Assembly (NCBI GenBank): GCA_900540995.1
Contig: UQHO01000006.1
Coordinates: 1-64,000, forward strand
DNA length: 64,000 nt
Direction of reading: 5' to 3'
From: an uncultured Collinsella sp.
GTDB taxonomy: Bacteria > Actinomycetota > Coriobacteriia > Coriobacteriales > Coriobacteriaceae
In this document: positions 52,491-61,834 of the stretch, in pieces
How the letters are laid out: every line of letters begins with the position of its first letter
How positions within the stretch are numbered: position 1 is the first letter of the stretch
Position numbers and translations under genes: made by a program
The notes under the pieces: model-generated
What the model saw: only the letters and a program-made list of their open reading frames with translations
Told to the model about the DNA's origin: nothing
Databases searched by the model: none

Positions 52491-53783
52491 ATGAGCAAGA
52501 CAATAGTTACGCCCACGCTATCGTTGGGCAACCACATCTATCTGTATCGCCTGCTGCGCGACGCGATTGGGTGCGGCAAGCAAACGTTTATGACGCAGGT
52601 CGAGGAGGCGCTCGCCGCCGGCGACATGGCCGCTTATGACCTGGGCTTTGAGTCCACGCGCGAGCTGCTCGAGGAGCTTGATGACTGTATTAAGCTGACC
52701 GTCTTTAAAGGCGGCCGCCTGTATGCCACCGTTATCGCCAACGAGGCCTGGGATACCGCCCTTGCCAAGGGCGAGGACAAGCCCAAGGCAGCCAAGGGCG
52801 CCAAGCAGTCCTACAAAAAGAAAAAGCGCGGCGAGAAGGACCTCAAGGCTGTGCGTCCCAAGCACGTTAAGCGTCCCGAGCCCGAGCCCGTGGCTGAAGT
52901 CGCTCCGGAGCCCGAGCCCGAGACAGAGATCGAAGTCGCTATTGAGGTAACAGCAGAAGCCGAAATCGCCGCCACGACCGATCCCAAAGTCATATCAGAG
53001 CAGGAAGCCACTGCTGAGCTCAACGAGGCTCCCAAGTCGACAACCGAAGAAGTCGCTAACCAACCTGAGACGCCTGCGTTCCAAAACAGCGATGTCTTTG
53101 GCGACGAGGCTGAGGACGATCAGTCCGACGATCAAGGCGCTACCGAGTCGACGCCGGAGCCCGAGACGCCGCAGCCCGCCATCTCGCTCACGGTCGTCTA
53201 TGACCCCGAGAACGCCAACGCCGGCATCACCACTATGGCATCCACGCCCATCGAAGCAAAGTCGAGCGTCGAGAATGAGAGCGCGATGCAGGTTGAGTTT
53301 GAAACTGCAGCTGTAGACGCGCCCGTAACCGTGAAGCCCGCAGATTCCGCAGTTAAGCCGGAACCGGTGCCTGAGCCCGCACCCGTCATCGAATCCGTGC
53401 CCGCCTCTACTTGCGACCAAGTTCCCGCACCGGCACCGGCTTCGGTACCCGCAGCGGCCCCAACCCCCGCACCCGCAGCGCCCGCCATCCCTGAGGACTT
53501 CCCCGTCGATTTCGCAACCGAGGTCTTCTGCCCCGGCCCGCTTCTGCACCAGTTGTCGACCTATCTCCCCTACGGCGCCGACACGCTCGGCATTGTCGGC
53601 GAGTACTACTGGATCGCCCGCGAGCGCGGTACCATCGAGGCCGCGCGAAACCGCGCAAACTTCCCCCTGTGCTACACGCAGGCCGGCGAGCGCCGCGAGG
53701 TTACCGTGCGCATCCGCCGCAACACCACCGGCGGTCTCGGAGCCGCCTGGGCCATCGACAAGGTCGAAGCCCCGGTCGAGTAA
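52491..53783 (+). CDS. Three-part protein: N-terminal helical domain, Pro/Glu-rich linker, C-terminal domain
   Basis: 430 residues. An N-terminal domain (about 1-90, LGNHIYLYRLLRDAIG to GGRLYATVIANEAW) loosely resembles LOTUS/OST-HTH-type folds, a weak call. A Lys-rich block (KKKKRGEKDLK) and a 230-residue linker of Pro, Glu, Ala and Val follow. The last 90 residues form a compact domain (VFCPGPLLHQLSTYLPYGAD, GEYYWIARERG, REVTVRIRRN). No membrane segment or signal peptide. GAGGAG precedes the ATG at 52491. Function unknown. Confidence 0.72.
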   Translation: MSKTIVTPTLSLGNHIYLYRLLRDAIGCGKQTFMTQVEEALAAGDMAAYDLGFESTRELLEELDDCIKLTVFKGGRLYATVIANEAWDTALAKGEDKPKAAKGAKQSYKKKKRGEKDLKAVRPKHVKRPEPEPVAEVAPEPEPETEIEVAIEVTAEAEIAATTDPKVISEQEATAELNEAPKSTTEEVANQPETPAFQNSDVFGDEAEDDQSDDQGATESTPEPETPQPAISLTVVYDPENANAGITTMASTPIEAKSSVENESAMQVEFETAAVDAPVTVKPADSAVKPEPVPEPAPVIESVPASTCDQVPAPAPASVPAAAPTPAPAAPAIPEDFPVDFATEVFCPGPLLHQLSTYLPYGADTLGIVGEYYWIARERGTIEAARNRANFPLCYTQAGERREVTVRIRRNTTGGLGAAWAIDKVEAPVE

Positions 53784-53784
53784 A

Positions 53785-53824
53785 AAACGGCCTCGGATAG
53801 CCAATTGACCATCCGAGGCCGTTT
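53785..53824. terminator. Bidirectional terminator
   Basis: AAACGGCCTCGGAT (53785-53798) pairs perfectly with ATCCGAGGCCGTTT (53811-53824). It separates the convergent genes at 52491-53783 and 53838-54230. Confidence 0.92.
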
Positions 53825-53837
53825 GAATTCAGGCCTT

Positions 53838-54230
53838 TTAGTTGTCATCGGTGCATATAGACACCAGAGAAGCAAGCTCATCCTCAAGTTGCGGAGCAAA
53901 GTATCTAAAAGAAACCTGCGCTCCAGTCGGTATCGACTCAATCATATTCGCAGCATTATCTGAAACTCGGTACGATGCAGTTTCACCTGTCTTCAAATCC
54001 TCTATTGAGCAGACAGCGTCTTCAGCATCAATCGACCTAAGCACGCCTTTTCCGTGTAACATCACATCGGCATGCCCGCCAGCTATTTCTAATGAACCTG
54101 AGTCTGTCGCAGTCACTTCTCCGGAACCTCCGCGCGATATCTCTTCCTTTGTTGAACAGCCCACCAATGAAGCCATCAGCACCAAAGACAGAGCTAGACG
54201 AATCGCCCTACTTCGAAAAAGTCGTTCCAT
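53838..54230 (-). CDS. Small secreted lipoprotein
   Basis: 130 residues. MERLFRSRAIRLALSLVLMA leads to a lipobox LVGC with the lipid-modified cysteine at about 24, then a short beta-rich domain (GKGVLRSIDAEDAVCSIEDL, VSFRYFAPQLEDELASLVS). The start at 54230 overlaps the end of the upstream gene by 23 bp. Base composition is clearly lower in GC than the surroundings. Function unknown; it may assist the secreted peptidase-like partner. Confidence 0.75.
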   Translation of the reverse strand: MERLFRSRAIRLALSLVLMASLVGCSTKEEISRGGSGEVTATDSGSLEIAGGHADVMLHGKGVLRSIDAEDAVCSIEDLKTGETASYRVSDNAANMIESIPTGAQVSFRYFAPQLEDELASLVSICTDDN

Positions 54231-55335
54231 AAGTCCACGCATAATAGCTCTGATCATACTTCAGGAAGGATAAAGATGAATTCCAGCCGTCCGCTATGCC
54301 AATCATCTGCCTTGTCTCTCCAGTTTTCTTACCAGTAAGTGTGGCGTAAGCCTCCGCTGTTACAGAATGGGCTGATCCGTTGTACAAACTCGCATGTAAA
54401 ACATTCGGTCTATTAGAGTTAATCTCATTTTGAATGCTCGCGATAGCCGGAGAGGAGACAGTGCGGGCGATAAGAGTACTTCCTCTGCTTGCGCAGTAAT
54501 TTGTAAACCCCGTTGCACAGGTTGATATCGGCGTTCCACCCAAAACAACGCCGGGAACAGTCTGTTCTTCATCGGAAAGAGCATGGGTATTGGTGTAATT
54601 CCATATCTGCATATATTGCGAAGGGTCGCTATATAAATTGGCAATGCCATACAGTTCCGCAACGTTCGAAAAAGCTGTCACCATACAAGCATAGTGGGCG
54701 GTAAGCCTCTTAATCTCGCTTTCATCATATGACATAAACTGAGAAATGGAACGAAATCCAGATACTGTGTAATCCTGCATTTGAGTTGCGTAAATTACAA
54801 CATCGTTCCAGCTTGAAGGTTTATTCGATAAAACGACAGGCCGTCCTTCTATGGAAACAGCCGGGATTGTTCTTCCGCAATTTGTTGTTATTGAACCGTC
54901 CAAAGATTGCACGCCGAATTCGAATGGATTGATCATTACGACTGGGTTATTGAAAGAATAAGACTCGACACCAAGATCTCCTCCCCGATCCATAGGGCTG
55001 ACTAAGCCGTCTCCAAAACGATATCCCGTAAGTATTTCATCATCTGAAGCATCTAAAACCAAATAGCCCGCGGCTCTATTGGATGTCACAACCGGAACAA
55101 TGTAACCAAGCGGGGACCCATCAACATCTACAAAAGGAATAGGGTCAGAAGGCGTATACGAATAGCCGAGGAGTCCCTTTATATATTTATCGGCAAGCTC
55201 TTGCGCAATTTCAGAAGTAAATTGTATCTGCTCACCATCAATATTGCCCGTCGAAGCAAAAACCTCTTTCGGACGTGCGGCTAAGGCGACAATTGAAGAC
55301 GCGACAAGTTGCAGAAAACGACGACGCGAAAGCAT
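54208..55335 (-). CDS. Secreted papain-like (C39/C10-type) cysteine peptidase-like protein
   Basis: 375 residues. The N-terminus SRRRFLQLVASSIVALAA looks like a twin-arginine signal. Later, a candidate catalytic Cys in LTAHYACMVTAFSNVAELYG, a His in YNGSAHSVTAEAY and IADGWNSS downstream fit a papain-fold peptidase of the C39/C10 type. AT-rich third codon positions (many A/T-ending codons) contrast with neighbours and suggest acquisition. It overlaps the lipoprotein gene downstream. Catalytic activity is inferred. Confidence 0.72.
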   Translation of the reverse strand: MLSRRRFLQLVASSIVALAARPKEVFASTGNIDGEQIQFTSEIAQELADKYIKGLLGYSYTPSDPIPFVDVDGSPLGYIVPVVTSNRAAGYLVLDASDDEILTGYRFGDGLVSPMDRGGDLGVESYSFNNPVVMINPFEFGVQSLDGSITTNCGRTIPAVSIEGRPVVLSNKPSSWNDVVIYATQMQDYTVSGFRSISQFMSYDESEIKRLTAHYACMVTAFSNVAELYGIANLYSDPSQYMQIWNYTNTHALSDEEQTVPGVVLGGTPISTCATGFTNYCASRGSTLIARTVSSPAIASIQNEINSNRPNVLHASLYNGSAHSVTAEAYATLTGKKTGETRQMIGIADGWNSSLSFLKYDQSYYAWTYGTTFSK

Positions 55336-55577
55336 ATGTTCTTCTTTCTAGAGAAGCGACTTATAAGGTACTCCTATTCTATAATCTTTTTTGTTACGTT
55401 ACAGCACTGGTTATATTTCAATTCGATTTGCTTATGTCCTTGCAACCCAATGCGTCTTTACGTTTTAAACGGAATTAGAAAATCACTCATAGCAAAAACG
55501 GGCTTTAATCCCAAAGAGATGACTTTGATTATGAATCAAACCAGCAGCCAGGGCATAGCTGCAGTGCAATTGCTACA
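55336..55577. other. AT-rich intergenic stretch upstream of the peptidase-like gene
   Basis: No gene or RNA recognised. It shares the low GC content of the two genes next to it, so the acquired segment probably spans about 53.8-55.5 kb. Confidence 0.4.
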
Positions 55578-55607
55578 AGAAAGGCCGCCCTTGGTGGCGG
55601 CCTTTCT
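55578..55607 (-). terminator. Intrinsic terminator of ettA
   Basis: AGAAAGGCCGCC (55578-55589) pairs with GGCGGCCTTTCT (55596-55607), 9 bp past the ettA stop. Confidence 0.9.
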
Positions 55608-55615
55608 ACTTGCTA

Positions 55616-57295
55616 CTAGTCGCGCGTCAGCTTACGGTGAATACGATGCGGCTGGGCTGCGTCCTCGCCCAAGCGCTCGATGCGGTTGGCCTGATAGGCC
55701 TCGAAGTTGCCCTCGAACCAATACCAGTTACCCGGATTTTCGTCGGTGCCCTCCCACGCCAGGATGTGCGTGGCAACGCGGTCCAGGAACATACGATCGT
55801 GGCTAATGACCACGCTGCAGCCCGGGAACTCGAGCAGCGCGGCCTCGAGCGAGGACAGGGTCTCGACGTCCAAGTCGTTGGTGGGCTCGTCGAGCAGCAG
55901 CAGGTTGCCGCCCTGCTTGAGCGTGAGCGCCAGGTTCAGGCGGTTGCGCTCGCCGCCGGAAAGCACGCCGGCGCGCTTCTGCTGGTCCTGGCCCTTAAAG
56001 CCAAAGCTCGCCACATAGGCGCGGCTCGGGACCTCGGTCTCGCCGACCATCATGTGGTCCAGACCGTCCGAGACGACCTCCCACAGGTTCTTATCGGGAT
56101 CGATGCCGGAACGGTTCTGGTCGACGTAGGAGATCTTGACAGTCTCGCCCACCTCGAGCTCGCCCGAAGTCAGCGGCTCCAAGCCCACAATCGTCTTGAA
56201 CAGCGTGGTCTTACCGACGCCGTTGGGACCGATCACGCCCACGATGCCGTTGCGCGGCAGGGTGAACGAAAGGTCGTCGATGAGCACGCGGCCGTCGAAC
56301 TCCTTGTGCAGGTGATGGGCCTCGAGCACCTTGTTGCCCAGACGCGGGCCCACGGGGATGCGGATGTCGGTCCAGTCGAGCTTCTGGCTTGCGCGGGCCT
56401 CGGCCTCCATCTCCTCATAACGGGCCAGACGGGCCTTGTTCTTGGCCTGACGGGCCTTCGGCGAGCTGCGCACCCACTCGAGCTCGGCCTCCATGCGCTT
56501 GGCGAGCTTGGCGTCGCGGTTGCCCTGGGCCTCGATACGCGCGGCCTTGGTCTCCAGATACGTGGAGTAGTTGCCCTTGTAGGGATAGAGGTGACCGCGG
56601 TCGACCTCGCAGATCCACTCGGCAACGTTATCCAGGAAGTAGCGATCGTGCGTGACGGCAAGCACCGCGCCCTGGTAGTTGTGCAGGAAATGCTCGAGCC
56701 ACAGGATCGACTCGGCGTCCAGGTGGTTCGTGGGCTCGTCGAGCAGCAGCAGGTCGGGAGCCTCGAGCAGCAGCTTGCACAGGGCCACGCGACGGCGCTC
56801 GCCACCGGAAAGCACGTTGACCGGCATGTCGGAATCGGGCAGCTGCAGGGCGTCCATGGCCTGGCCGAGCTTGGAATCGATATCCCAGCCGTCGGCGGCG
56901 TCGATCTCGTCCTGGAGCTTTCCCATCTCGGCCATGAGGGCGTCCATGTCGCAGTCCGGGTCGCACATCTCCTCGCCGATCTTGTTGAAGCGATCGACCT
57001 TGGCAATCATGTCGCCAAACGCCATGCGCACGTTCTCGATGACGGTCTTGTCGTCGTCGAGCGGCGGCTCCTGCTGCAGGATACCCACGGTGTAGCCGGG
57101 GGTGAGCCTGGCATCGCCGTTGGAGACCTCCTCGATGCCGGCCATGATCTTGAGCAGGGTCGACTTGCCCATACCGTTGGGGCCCACGACGCCGATCTTG
57201 GCACCGGGGTAGAAGCTCAGGGTCACGTCGTCAAGGATTACCTTGTCGCCATGGGCCTTGCGAGCCTGATACATCTGGTAGATAAACTCTGCCAT
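55616..57295 (-). CDS. ettA: Energy-dependent translational throttle protein EttA
   Basis: ABC-F ATPase that binds the ribosomal E site and gates elongation according to ATP/ADP. 559 residues, close to the 555 of E. coli EttA. Domain 1: GPNGMGKST (38-46), LSGGERRRVALCKLLL, LLLLDEPTNHLD; a linker with the arm region; domain 2: GPNGVGKTT, LSGGERNRLNLALTL, LLLLDEPTNDLD. No membrane segments. Confidence 0.95.
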   Translation of the reverse strand: MAEFIYQMYQARKAHGDKVILDDVTLSFYPGAKIGVVGPNGMGKSTLLKIMAGIEEVSNGDARLTPGYTVGILQQEPPLDDDKTVIENVRMAFGDMIAKVDRFNKIGEEMCDPDCDMDALMAEMGKLQDEIDAADGWDIDSKLGQAMDALQLPDSDMPVNVLSGGERRRVALCKLLLEAPDLLLLDEPTNHLDAESILWLEHFLHNYQGAVLAVTHDRYFLDNVAEWICEVDRGHLYPYKGNYSTYLETKAARIEAQGNRDAKLAKRMEAELEWVRSSPKARQAKNKARLARYEEMEAEARASQKLDWTDIRIPVGPRLGNKVLEAHHLHKEFDGRVLIDDLSFTLPRNGIVGVIGPNGVGKTTLFKTIVGLEPLTSGELEVGETVKISYVDQNRSGIDPDKNLWEVVSDGLDHMMVGETEVPSRAYVASFGFKGQDQQKRAGVLSGGERNRLNLALTLKQGGNLLLLDEPTNDLDVETLSSLEAALLEFPGCSVVISHDRMFLDRVATHILAWEGTDENPGNWYWFEGNFEAYQANRIERLGEDAAQPHRIHRKLTRD

Positions 57296-57385
57296 TTGCC
57301 TGTTTTATCCTTTCTACCTGCTGTTTCCCTATTCTTGGTTCGCTTTAGTGGAAACGAAATGAGGAAATCAGCTCTGAAACATAAC

Positions 57386-57414
57386 GAAAAAGGGGCATGG
57401 TTGCCCACGCCCCC
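57386..57414 (-). terminator. Intrinsic terminator of the sdpRI operon
   Basis: GGGGCATGG (57392-57400) pairs with CCACGCCCC (57405-57413) with a G-T pair; the minus strand ends in TTTTT. Confidence 0.85.
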
Positions 57415-57479
57415 TAATACTACCTGGGAAAAGTCCCCCAGAACATACTATGAACTGCGTACGCTAGTTTTCCGCAACC

Positions 57480-58184
57480 TTAGCGAACGGCTCGCTGCGA
57501 TTTGCGCCACAGCAGATACGAGTAGACGTAGACGGCTCCGACCGAACCAAACGCCAGAACCGCAATCACTGCGGCCGTGACCTCGCTCGAAAGCACGCTA
57601 CCCGCCACGCCCATCACAATCAAACCAACACCCAGCACCATAAAGCAGGCACCGCCAAAGCGCTGCGTACGGCGCCAGTTCTCGGGATAGGCAAGCGCCC
57701 AGGGCGTCTTGATACCGAGCGTATAGTTCTGCTTCACACGCGGCAAGTAGTTGCCTACGCCAATGAACAGCAAACCGACAACACCGGAAATCAGCACGTT
57801 AACCGAACCGACCGCCGGCACCACGCCCCAGACCGTAAGCTCTCCCAGCCAGCTTATGGCGCACATGAACAAGGTGAAGGCGATTACGAAGCCCTGGTAG
57901 AACTTGCCCGAGGTTCGATATGCCTCACCTTTGGGGTCGATGCGCGGCACCACGCAGAACATTGCGAGAAGCGCCAGAGGCAGCACGCCGAGCGCGGAGG
58001 CCATCCAGCTAGGACCCCAACCGTCGACGGCGCCGTTCGCGCCCCAGTGCGTGGGAATCTGCGCAGGCAAGCTCGGCATCACCATGAGGTGCGCTACGAC
58101 ATTGGCGACGCACAGAGCGACCAGCGCAATCCACACGCGCGACGATACCCCCGTGGGGTGAATGCCCTTGTTTTCGTTATTCAT
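57480..58184 (-). CDS. sdpI: SdpI family membrane protein
   Basis: 234 residues, about six membrane segments, with the PAQIPTHWGANGAVDGWGP motif typical of the DUF1648/SdpI family and GIKTPWAL near the C-terminal half. In Bacillus subtilis SdpI gives immunity to the SdpC toxin and sequesters SdpR. The ATG overlaps the upstream sdpR by 8 bp. No sdpABC toxin genes are in the window. Confidence 0.87.
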   Translation of the reverse strand: MNNENKGIHPTGVSSRVWIALVALCVANVVAHLMVMPSLPAQIPTHWGANGAVDGWGPSWMASALGVLPLALLAMFCVVPRIDPKGEAYRTSGKFYQGFVIAFTLFMCAISWLGELTVWGVVPAVGSVNVLISGVVGLLFIGVGNYLPRVKQNYTLGIKTPWALAYPENWRRTQRFGGACFMVLGVGLIVMGVAGSVLSSEVTAAVIAVLAFGSVGAVYVYSYLLWRKSQRAVR

Positions 58185-58455
58185 CCTTATCACCTTCCGT
58201 GTTTGTAAAACCCATAAACCAGCCAATCAAATCCTGCATGACGGTGGTGTTTAAGCTGTATACGATGTTTTGGCCATGGCGCTCGTCGGTCACCAACCCG
58301 GCGTTTTTGAGCGTCGCCAAGTGATGGCTCAGCGACGGCTTACTGATGTCAAAATGCTCAGCAAGCTCTCCGGCCGTGCAATTGCCCTCGCGCAGTAGTT
58401 CCAAAATGCGCCGCCGCGTAGGATCGGCAAGCGCCTTAAAACCCTCTCCCGGCAT
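58177..58455 (-). CDS. sdpR: ArsR/SdpR family winged-helix repressor
   Basis: 92 residues: GFKALADPTRRRILELLREG and the recognition helix region TAGELAEHFDISKPSLSHHL. No metal-binding cysteine pair of ArsR sensors, so it fits SdpR-like autorepressors. AGGAGG precedes the ATG at 58455. Its stop overlaps the sdpI start, so the pair is cotranslated. Confidence 0.9.
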   Translation of the reverse strand: MPGEGFKALADPTRRRILELLREGNCTAGELAEHFDISKPSLSHHLATLKNAGLVTDERHGQNIVYSLNTTVMQDLIGWFMGFTNTEGDKDE

Positions 58456-58634
58456 AGGACCTCCTCTCATCATTTCGTTCGACGCGCACACTATACTCGA
58501 TATTTAGATGTTTGTCTAACTATCTAATCACAATGCTTCAAACCACATCAAAGTAAACGCCGTCGCAACCTATGGGCGATTACCTATAATGGCGATAGCT
58601 AAAACACGATTCGCTTCCCCATCGGAGGATGTCT

Positions 58635-59432
58635 ATGACCGAAACCACAGCCGCAACTCCCAACGAGACACGCGACACCAAGCTCGAGATCATCATGGGC
58701 CGCGAGGCGCTCGATAAGCTCGCCGATGCTACGGTGCTGGTGCTCGGCTGCGGAGGCGTGGGCTCCAACTGCTGCGAGGCACTCGCCCGCGGCGGCATCG
58801 GTCACTTCGTCATTCTGGACAAGGACATCATCGCGCCCAGCAATATCAATCGCCAGGCCATCGCATTTCACAGCACCATCGGCAAGCGCAAGGTCGACGT
58901 TATGGAGGCCATGATCAAAGACATCAATCCTGCCGCCACCGTCATCAAGCGTACCGAATACCTGCTAAGCGACAACATCGACGAATTCTTCGCGAGCGTT
59001 TTGGAGCAGACAGGCGGCAAGCTCGATTACGTCATCGACGCCATCGACACCATCTCGGCCAAGCTCACCATTGCCAAATATGCTCAGGACCACGACATTC
59101 GTTTGGTTAGCTCCATGGGCGGGGCTAACAAGCTCCATCCCGAGTGTCTCCGCTTTGCCGACATCTTCGATACGGTACGTGACCCTATGAGCCGCATTAT
59201 GCGCAAAGAATGTAAGAAGCGCGGAATCAAGAGCCTGCACGTGCTGTTTAGCTGCGAGGAATCGGTTAAGACACAGCCCCGCGACCCTTCCAACATCCAC
59301 GAGCGTACCGAGCTCGGAACCGCCAGTTTTATGCCGCCCATCATGGGTCAGATGATTGCCGGCGAGGTTATCCGCCAGATCAGCGGGCGCGGCACCGAAC
59401 GTGTACGCTCCGATGGCCAGCGCCTGGACTAG
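58635..59432 (+). CDS. tcdA: tRNA threonylcarbamoyladenosine dehydratase
   Basis: ThiF/E1-like enzyme that cyclises t6A to ct6A in tRNA. 265 residues: nucleotide-binding VLVLGCGGVGSNCCEAL (about 35-51), DKDIIAPSNINRQ, IDAIDTISAKL and SSMGGANKLHPECL. GGAGG stands 6 nt before the ATG at 58635; a second ATG 6 bp upstream is less well placed. TatD follows after 14 bp. Confidence 0.92.
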   Translation: MTETTAATPNETRDTKLEIIMGREALDKLADATVLVLGCGGVGSNCCEALARGGIGHFVILDKDIIAPSNINRQAIAFHSTIGKRKVDVMEAMIKDINPAATVIKRTEYLLSDNIDEFFASVLEQTGGKLDYVIDAIDTISAKLTIAKYAQDHDIRLVSSMGGANKLHPECLRFADIFDTVRDPMSRIMRKECKKRGIKSLHVLFSCEESVKTQPRDPSNIHERTELGTASFMPPIMGQMIAGEVIRQISGRGTERVRSDGQRLD

Positions 59433-59446
59433 CGAAGCGCGCCGAG

Positions 59447-60229
59447 ATGGAGCCCCGGTTATTTGATGCACACTGCCATCTTGATTTGATGGCTTACCCG
59501 GACGCCGTTGCCGATGAGGCGACGGCCCTGGGCTTGGGTCTATTTGATTGCGGCGTCGATCCACGCGACTTTTCGGCCGCAAACGAGCGCACCCGTCGCC
59601 AACCAGGCATCATCGCCGGCGTTGGGCTTCACCCCTGGTGGCTCGCCGACGGCCGCTGTGGTTTTGCCGAGGTCAATCTGCTTTGCGAAGTTGCTGCCCA
59701 AGAGCTCTACATCGGTGAAGTCGGACTCGACTTTTCCGCGCGCTCTGCAGGAAGCGAGCCGTTACAAATACAGACACTTAATCGGCTCTGTGATGCCCTC
59801 GTGCAGCATCCTCTTACCGGGCGCGTGATATCAATTCACGCCGTTCATTCGGCAGGAACCGTACTGGACGTCCTCGAATCGCACGGATTACTCATCCCAA
59901 ACCCCGACTTCCCCGCTATCATCTTCCACTGGTTTAGCGGTACTTCGGACGAATTCGCCCGCGCGCGTAATGCGGGCTGCTATTTTTCCGTCAACGAACG
60001 CATGCTCGCGTCTAAACGAGGACGCGAATACGCACGACAGATTCCACTCGATCGTTTACTGCTCGAGACCGATGCACCAGCGGAGGCAAACACAGAAACA
60101 AGCGCGCAGTCGCTCATCAAATCGCTCACAAGGACCTCGATGCGCATCGCCTCACTCAAAAACTGTGACGCAAAGCGCATCGAGTCGGCAGTTTTAGCAA
60201 ATGCGCACTCTGTTTTTGACCTTCGCTAA
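59447..60229 (+). CDS. tatD: TatD family hydrolase
   Basis: 260 residues of the metal-dependent TatD DNase/hydrolase family: DAHCHLDL (about 7-14), GVGLHPWW, GEVGLDF, FHWFSGTSDEF and LLLETDAP with metal-binding residues. It lies 14 bp after tcdA and is probably cotranscribed. Confidence 0.9.
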   Translation: MEPRLFDAHCHLDLMAYPDAVADEATALGLGLFDCGVDPRDFSAANERTRRQPGIIAGVGLHPWWLADGRCGFAEVNLLCEVAAQELYIGEVGLDFSARSAGSEPLQIQTLNRLCDALVQHPLTGRVISIHAVHSAGTVLDVLESHGLLIPNPDFPAIIFHWFSGTSDEFARARNAGCYFSVNERMLASKRGREYARQIPLDRLLLETDAPAEANTETSAQSLIKSLTRTSMRIASLKNCDAKRIESAVLANAHSVFDLR

Positions 60230-60310
60230 CCCCTGTGGGCAAAAATGCCAAGGGGCATGCAAATCGCACAACGCAGTCCCTATTTTGGAAGACAGTACAA
60301 TTCGGCAGCA

Positions 60311-61828
60311 TTACACCAATTCGTGCATGAGATCACGGTTGCGTGCATACAATTCGTCAAAGATATGACGGCGCGACGCATATAACTCGTGGGCAGTCAT
60401 ATCAGGCACGATTGTTTGCGCAACGCCAAGGACTTGGGCGAGCTCATCCCATGATGCATAGGCGCCACCTGCGAGAGCTGCCATGATGGCATCACCGAAG
60501 CATGCGCCCACCGTAACCTTGGCAACCGAGACCTCGCGCCCGCATACGTCGGCGATAGCTTGCATCCAAACTGGATTCTTGGTTCCACCTCCGACAAGCA
60601 TAATGCGCCCAATTGGCAGTTCATGCTCTCGCTCGATAATGTCGACATGGGATGCAACGGTATACGCGACGCCTTCCAAGGCGGCGCGAACCATATGGGC
60701 TCGTGTATGCCTTCCGGTCAGGCCAAAGAAGACGCCACGCGCCTCGGGATCGTTGAGCGGAGTGCGCTCCCCCGCAAAGTACGGCAGACACAGGAGCCCA
60801 TCGGCACCCGGCGCCACACCGGCGGCATCATGCGCCATAACCGAATATGCATCGGGGCCACCGTGGCCCTCGGCCTCCACGGCGTCGCGATACAGCTCTT
60901 GGCGCAGCCACGATGTGAGCGCACCCGCCGTATTGGTCCCCGCGCAGATCCCGTAAGTTCCGGGAATGATAAACGTCCCTGGCCACAGGCGGGCATCATC
61001 GACCATATGATCAGCTAGATAGATGAAATACGCCGTACTCCCCAACTGAACCATCATATCGCCGGGACGAAATACACCCGTCGAAATGGCCTCGGCACCA
61101 GAGTCGCCCGTTCCCACTAAGACAGGTGTCCCTGCCGCGAGCCCCGTCGCCTCAGCCGCACGCTGAGTAATCACCCCGGCAATATCGGTAGCCGACATTA
61201 CCTCCGCCATCTGGTCAGGCCGGCAGAAACGAGCACATTCCCGAGCATCAACCTTCCAAGTGAAGCGGTCGTATAGGGGAAGAAAATCCTCCGCCAAATA
61301 ACGGTCCACCGTAAAACGCCCCGTCAACTTTGCGCACAGAAACGATGACGCCGTCAGGAACTTCGCGGCACGTTCGTGCACCTCGGGCATATTCTCCTTA
61401 AACCACAAGATCTTGGGAGCAATATCTGACGAACAGGGATCGTGCCCGAAAAGCTCGCGTGCGCGATCTGACCCATATTCGGAAAGAAGCTCGTCAATCT
61501 GCGGTTTCGAACGTGCATCGACTCCATACAAAATCGCGGGCGCCAGCGCGTTGCACTCGGTATCGACCGGCACACAGTCGCAGCCCAATGCGGAAAGGCC
61601 CACGCATCCGATCTGTGCCGCGTTAACCCCCGATCGCGCCACCAGCTCGCGCGACAAGCGGCAAAAATCGCCCCACCAAACGGCCTCGGCATCATGCTGG
61701 TACCATCCGTCACACGGGTTGTCCGTCTCATGTCCACAAGAGGCTTGGCAAACGATGTTGCATCGATCATCGATTAAAACGCCTTTAGAGGCGCTTGTCC
61801 CAATATCAATACCCAGATAGAGCGCCAT
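60311..61828 (-). CDS. xylB: FGGY-family carbohydrate kinase (xylulokinase-like)
   Basis: 505 residues: LGIDIGTSASKGVLIDD, the GTGDSGAEAISTGV ATPase segment, YFAGERTPLNDP and GGGTKNPVWMQAIAD mark the FGGY kinase fold, most like xylulokinase. Phosphorylates a sugar or polyol; the exact substrate is not fixed by sequence. It is the last gene of a four-gene minus-strand unit, 6 bp after the BtpA-family gene, and its neighbours (BtpA/SgcQ, YjbQ, amidohydrolase) are not standard xylose genes. Confidence 0.8.
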   Translation of the reverse strand: MALYLGIDIGTSASKGVLIDDRCNIVCQASCGHETDNPCDGWYQHDAEAVWWGDFCRLSRELVARSGVNAAQIGCVGLSALGCDCVPVDTECNALAPAILYGVDARSKPQIDELLSEYGSDRARELFGHDPCSSDIAPKILWFKENMPEVHERAAKFLTASSFLCAKLTGRFTVDRYLAEDFLPLYDRFTWKVDARECARFCRPDQMAEVMSATDIAGVITQRAAEATGLAAGTPVLVGTGDSGAEAISTGVFRPGDMMVQLGSTAYFIYLADHMVDDARLWPGTFIIPGTYGICAGTNTAGALTSWLRQELYRDAVEAEGHGGPDAYSVMAHDAAGVAPGADGLLCLPYFAGERTPLNDPEARGVFFGLTGRHTRAHMVRAALEGVAYTVASHVDIIEREHELPIGRIMLVGGGTKNPVWMQAIADVCGREVSVAKVTVGACFGDAIMAALAGGAYASWDELAQVLGVAQTIVPDMTAHELYASRRHIFDELYARNRDLMHELV

Positions 61829-61834
61829 AGGTGC

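Noticed and set aside
55610..57580. 656-codon frame antisense to ettA
   Set aside because: Shadow of the highly biased ettA gene; low-complexity Leu/Val/His-rich product with no domain.
60230..60310. Terminator between tatD and the FGGY kinase gene
   Set aside because: Only a weak ATGCC/GGCAT hairpin is visible near 60245-60258, too short to call.
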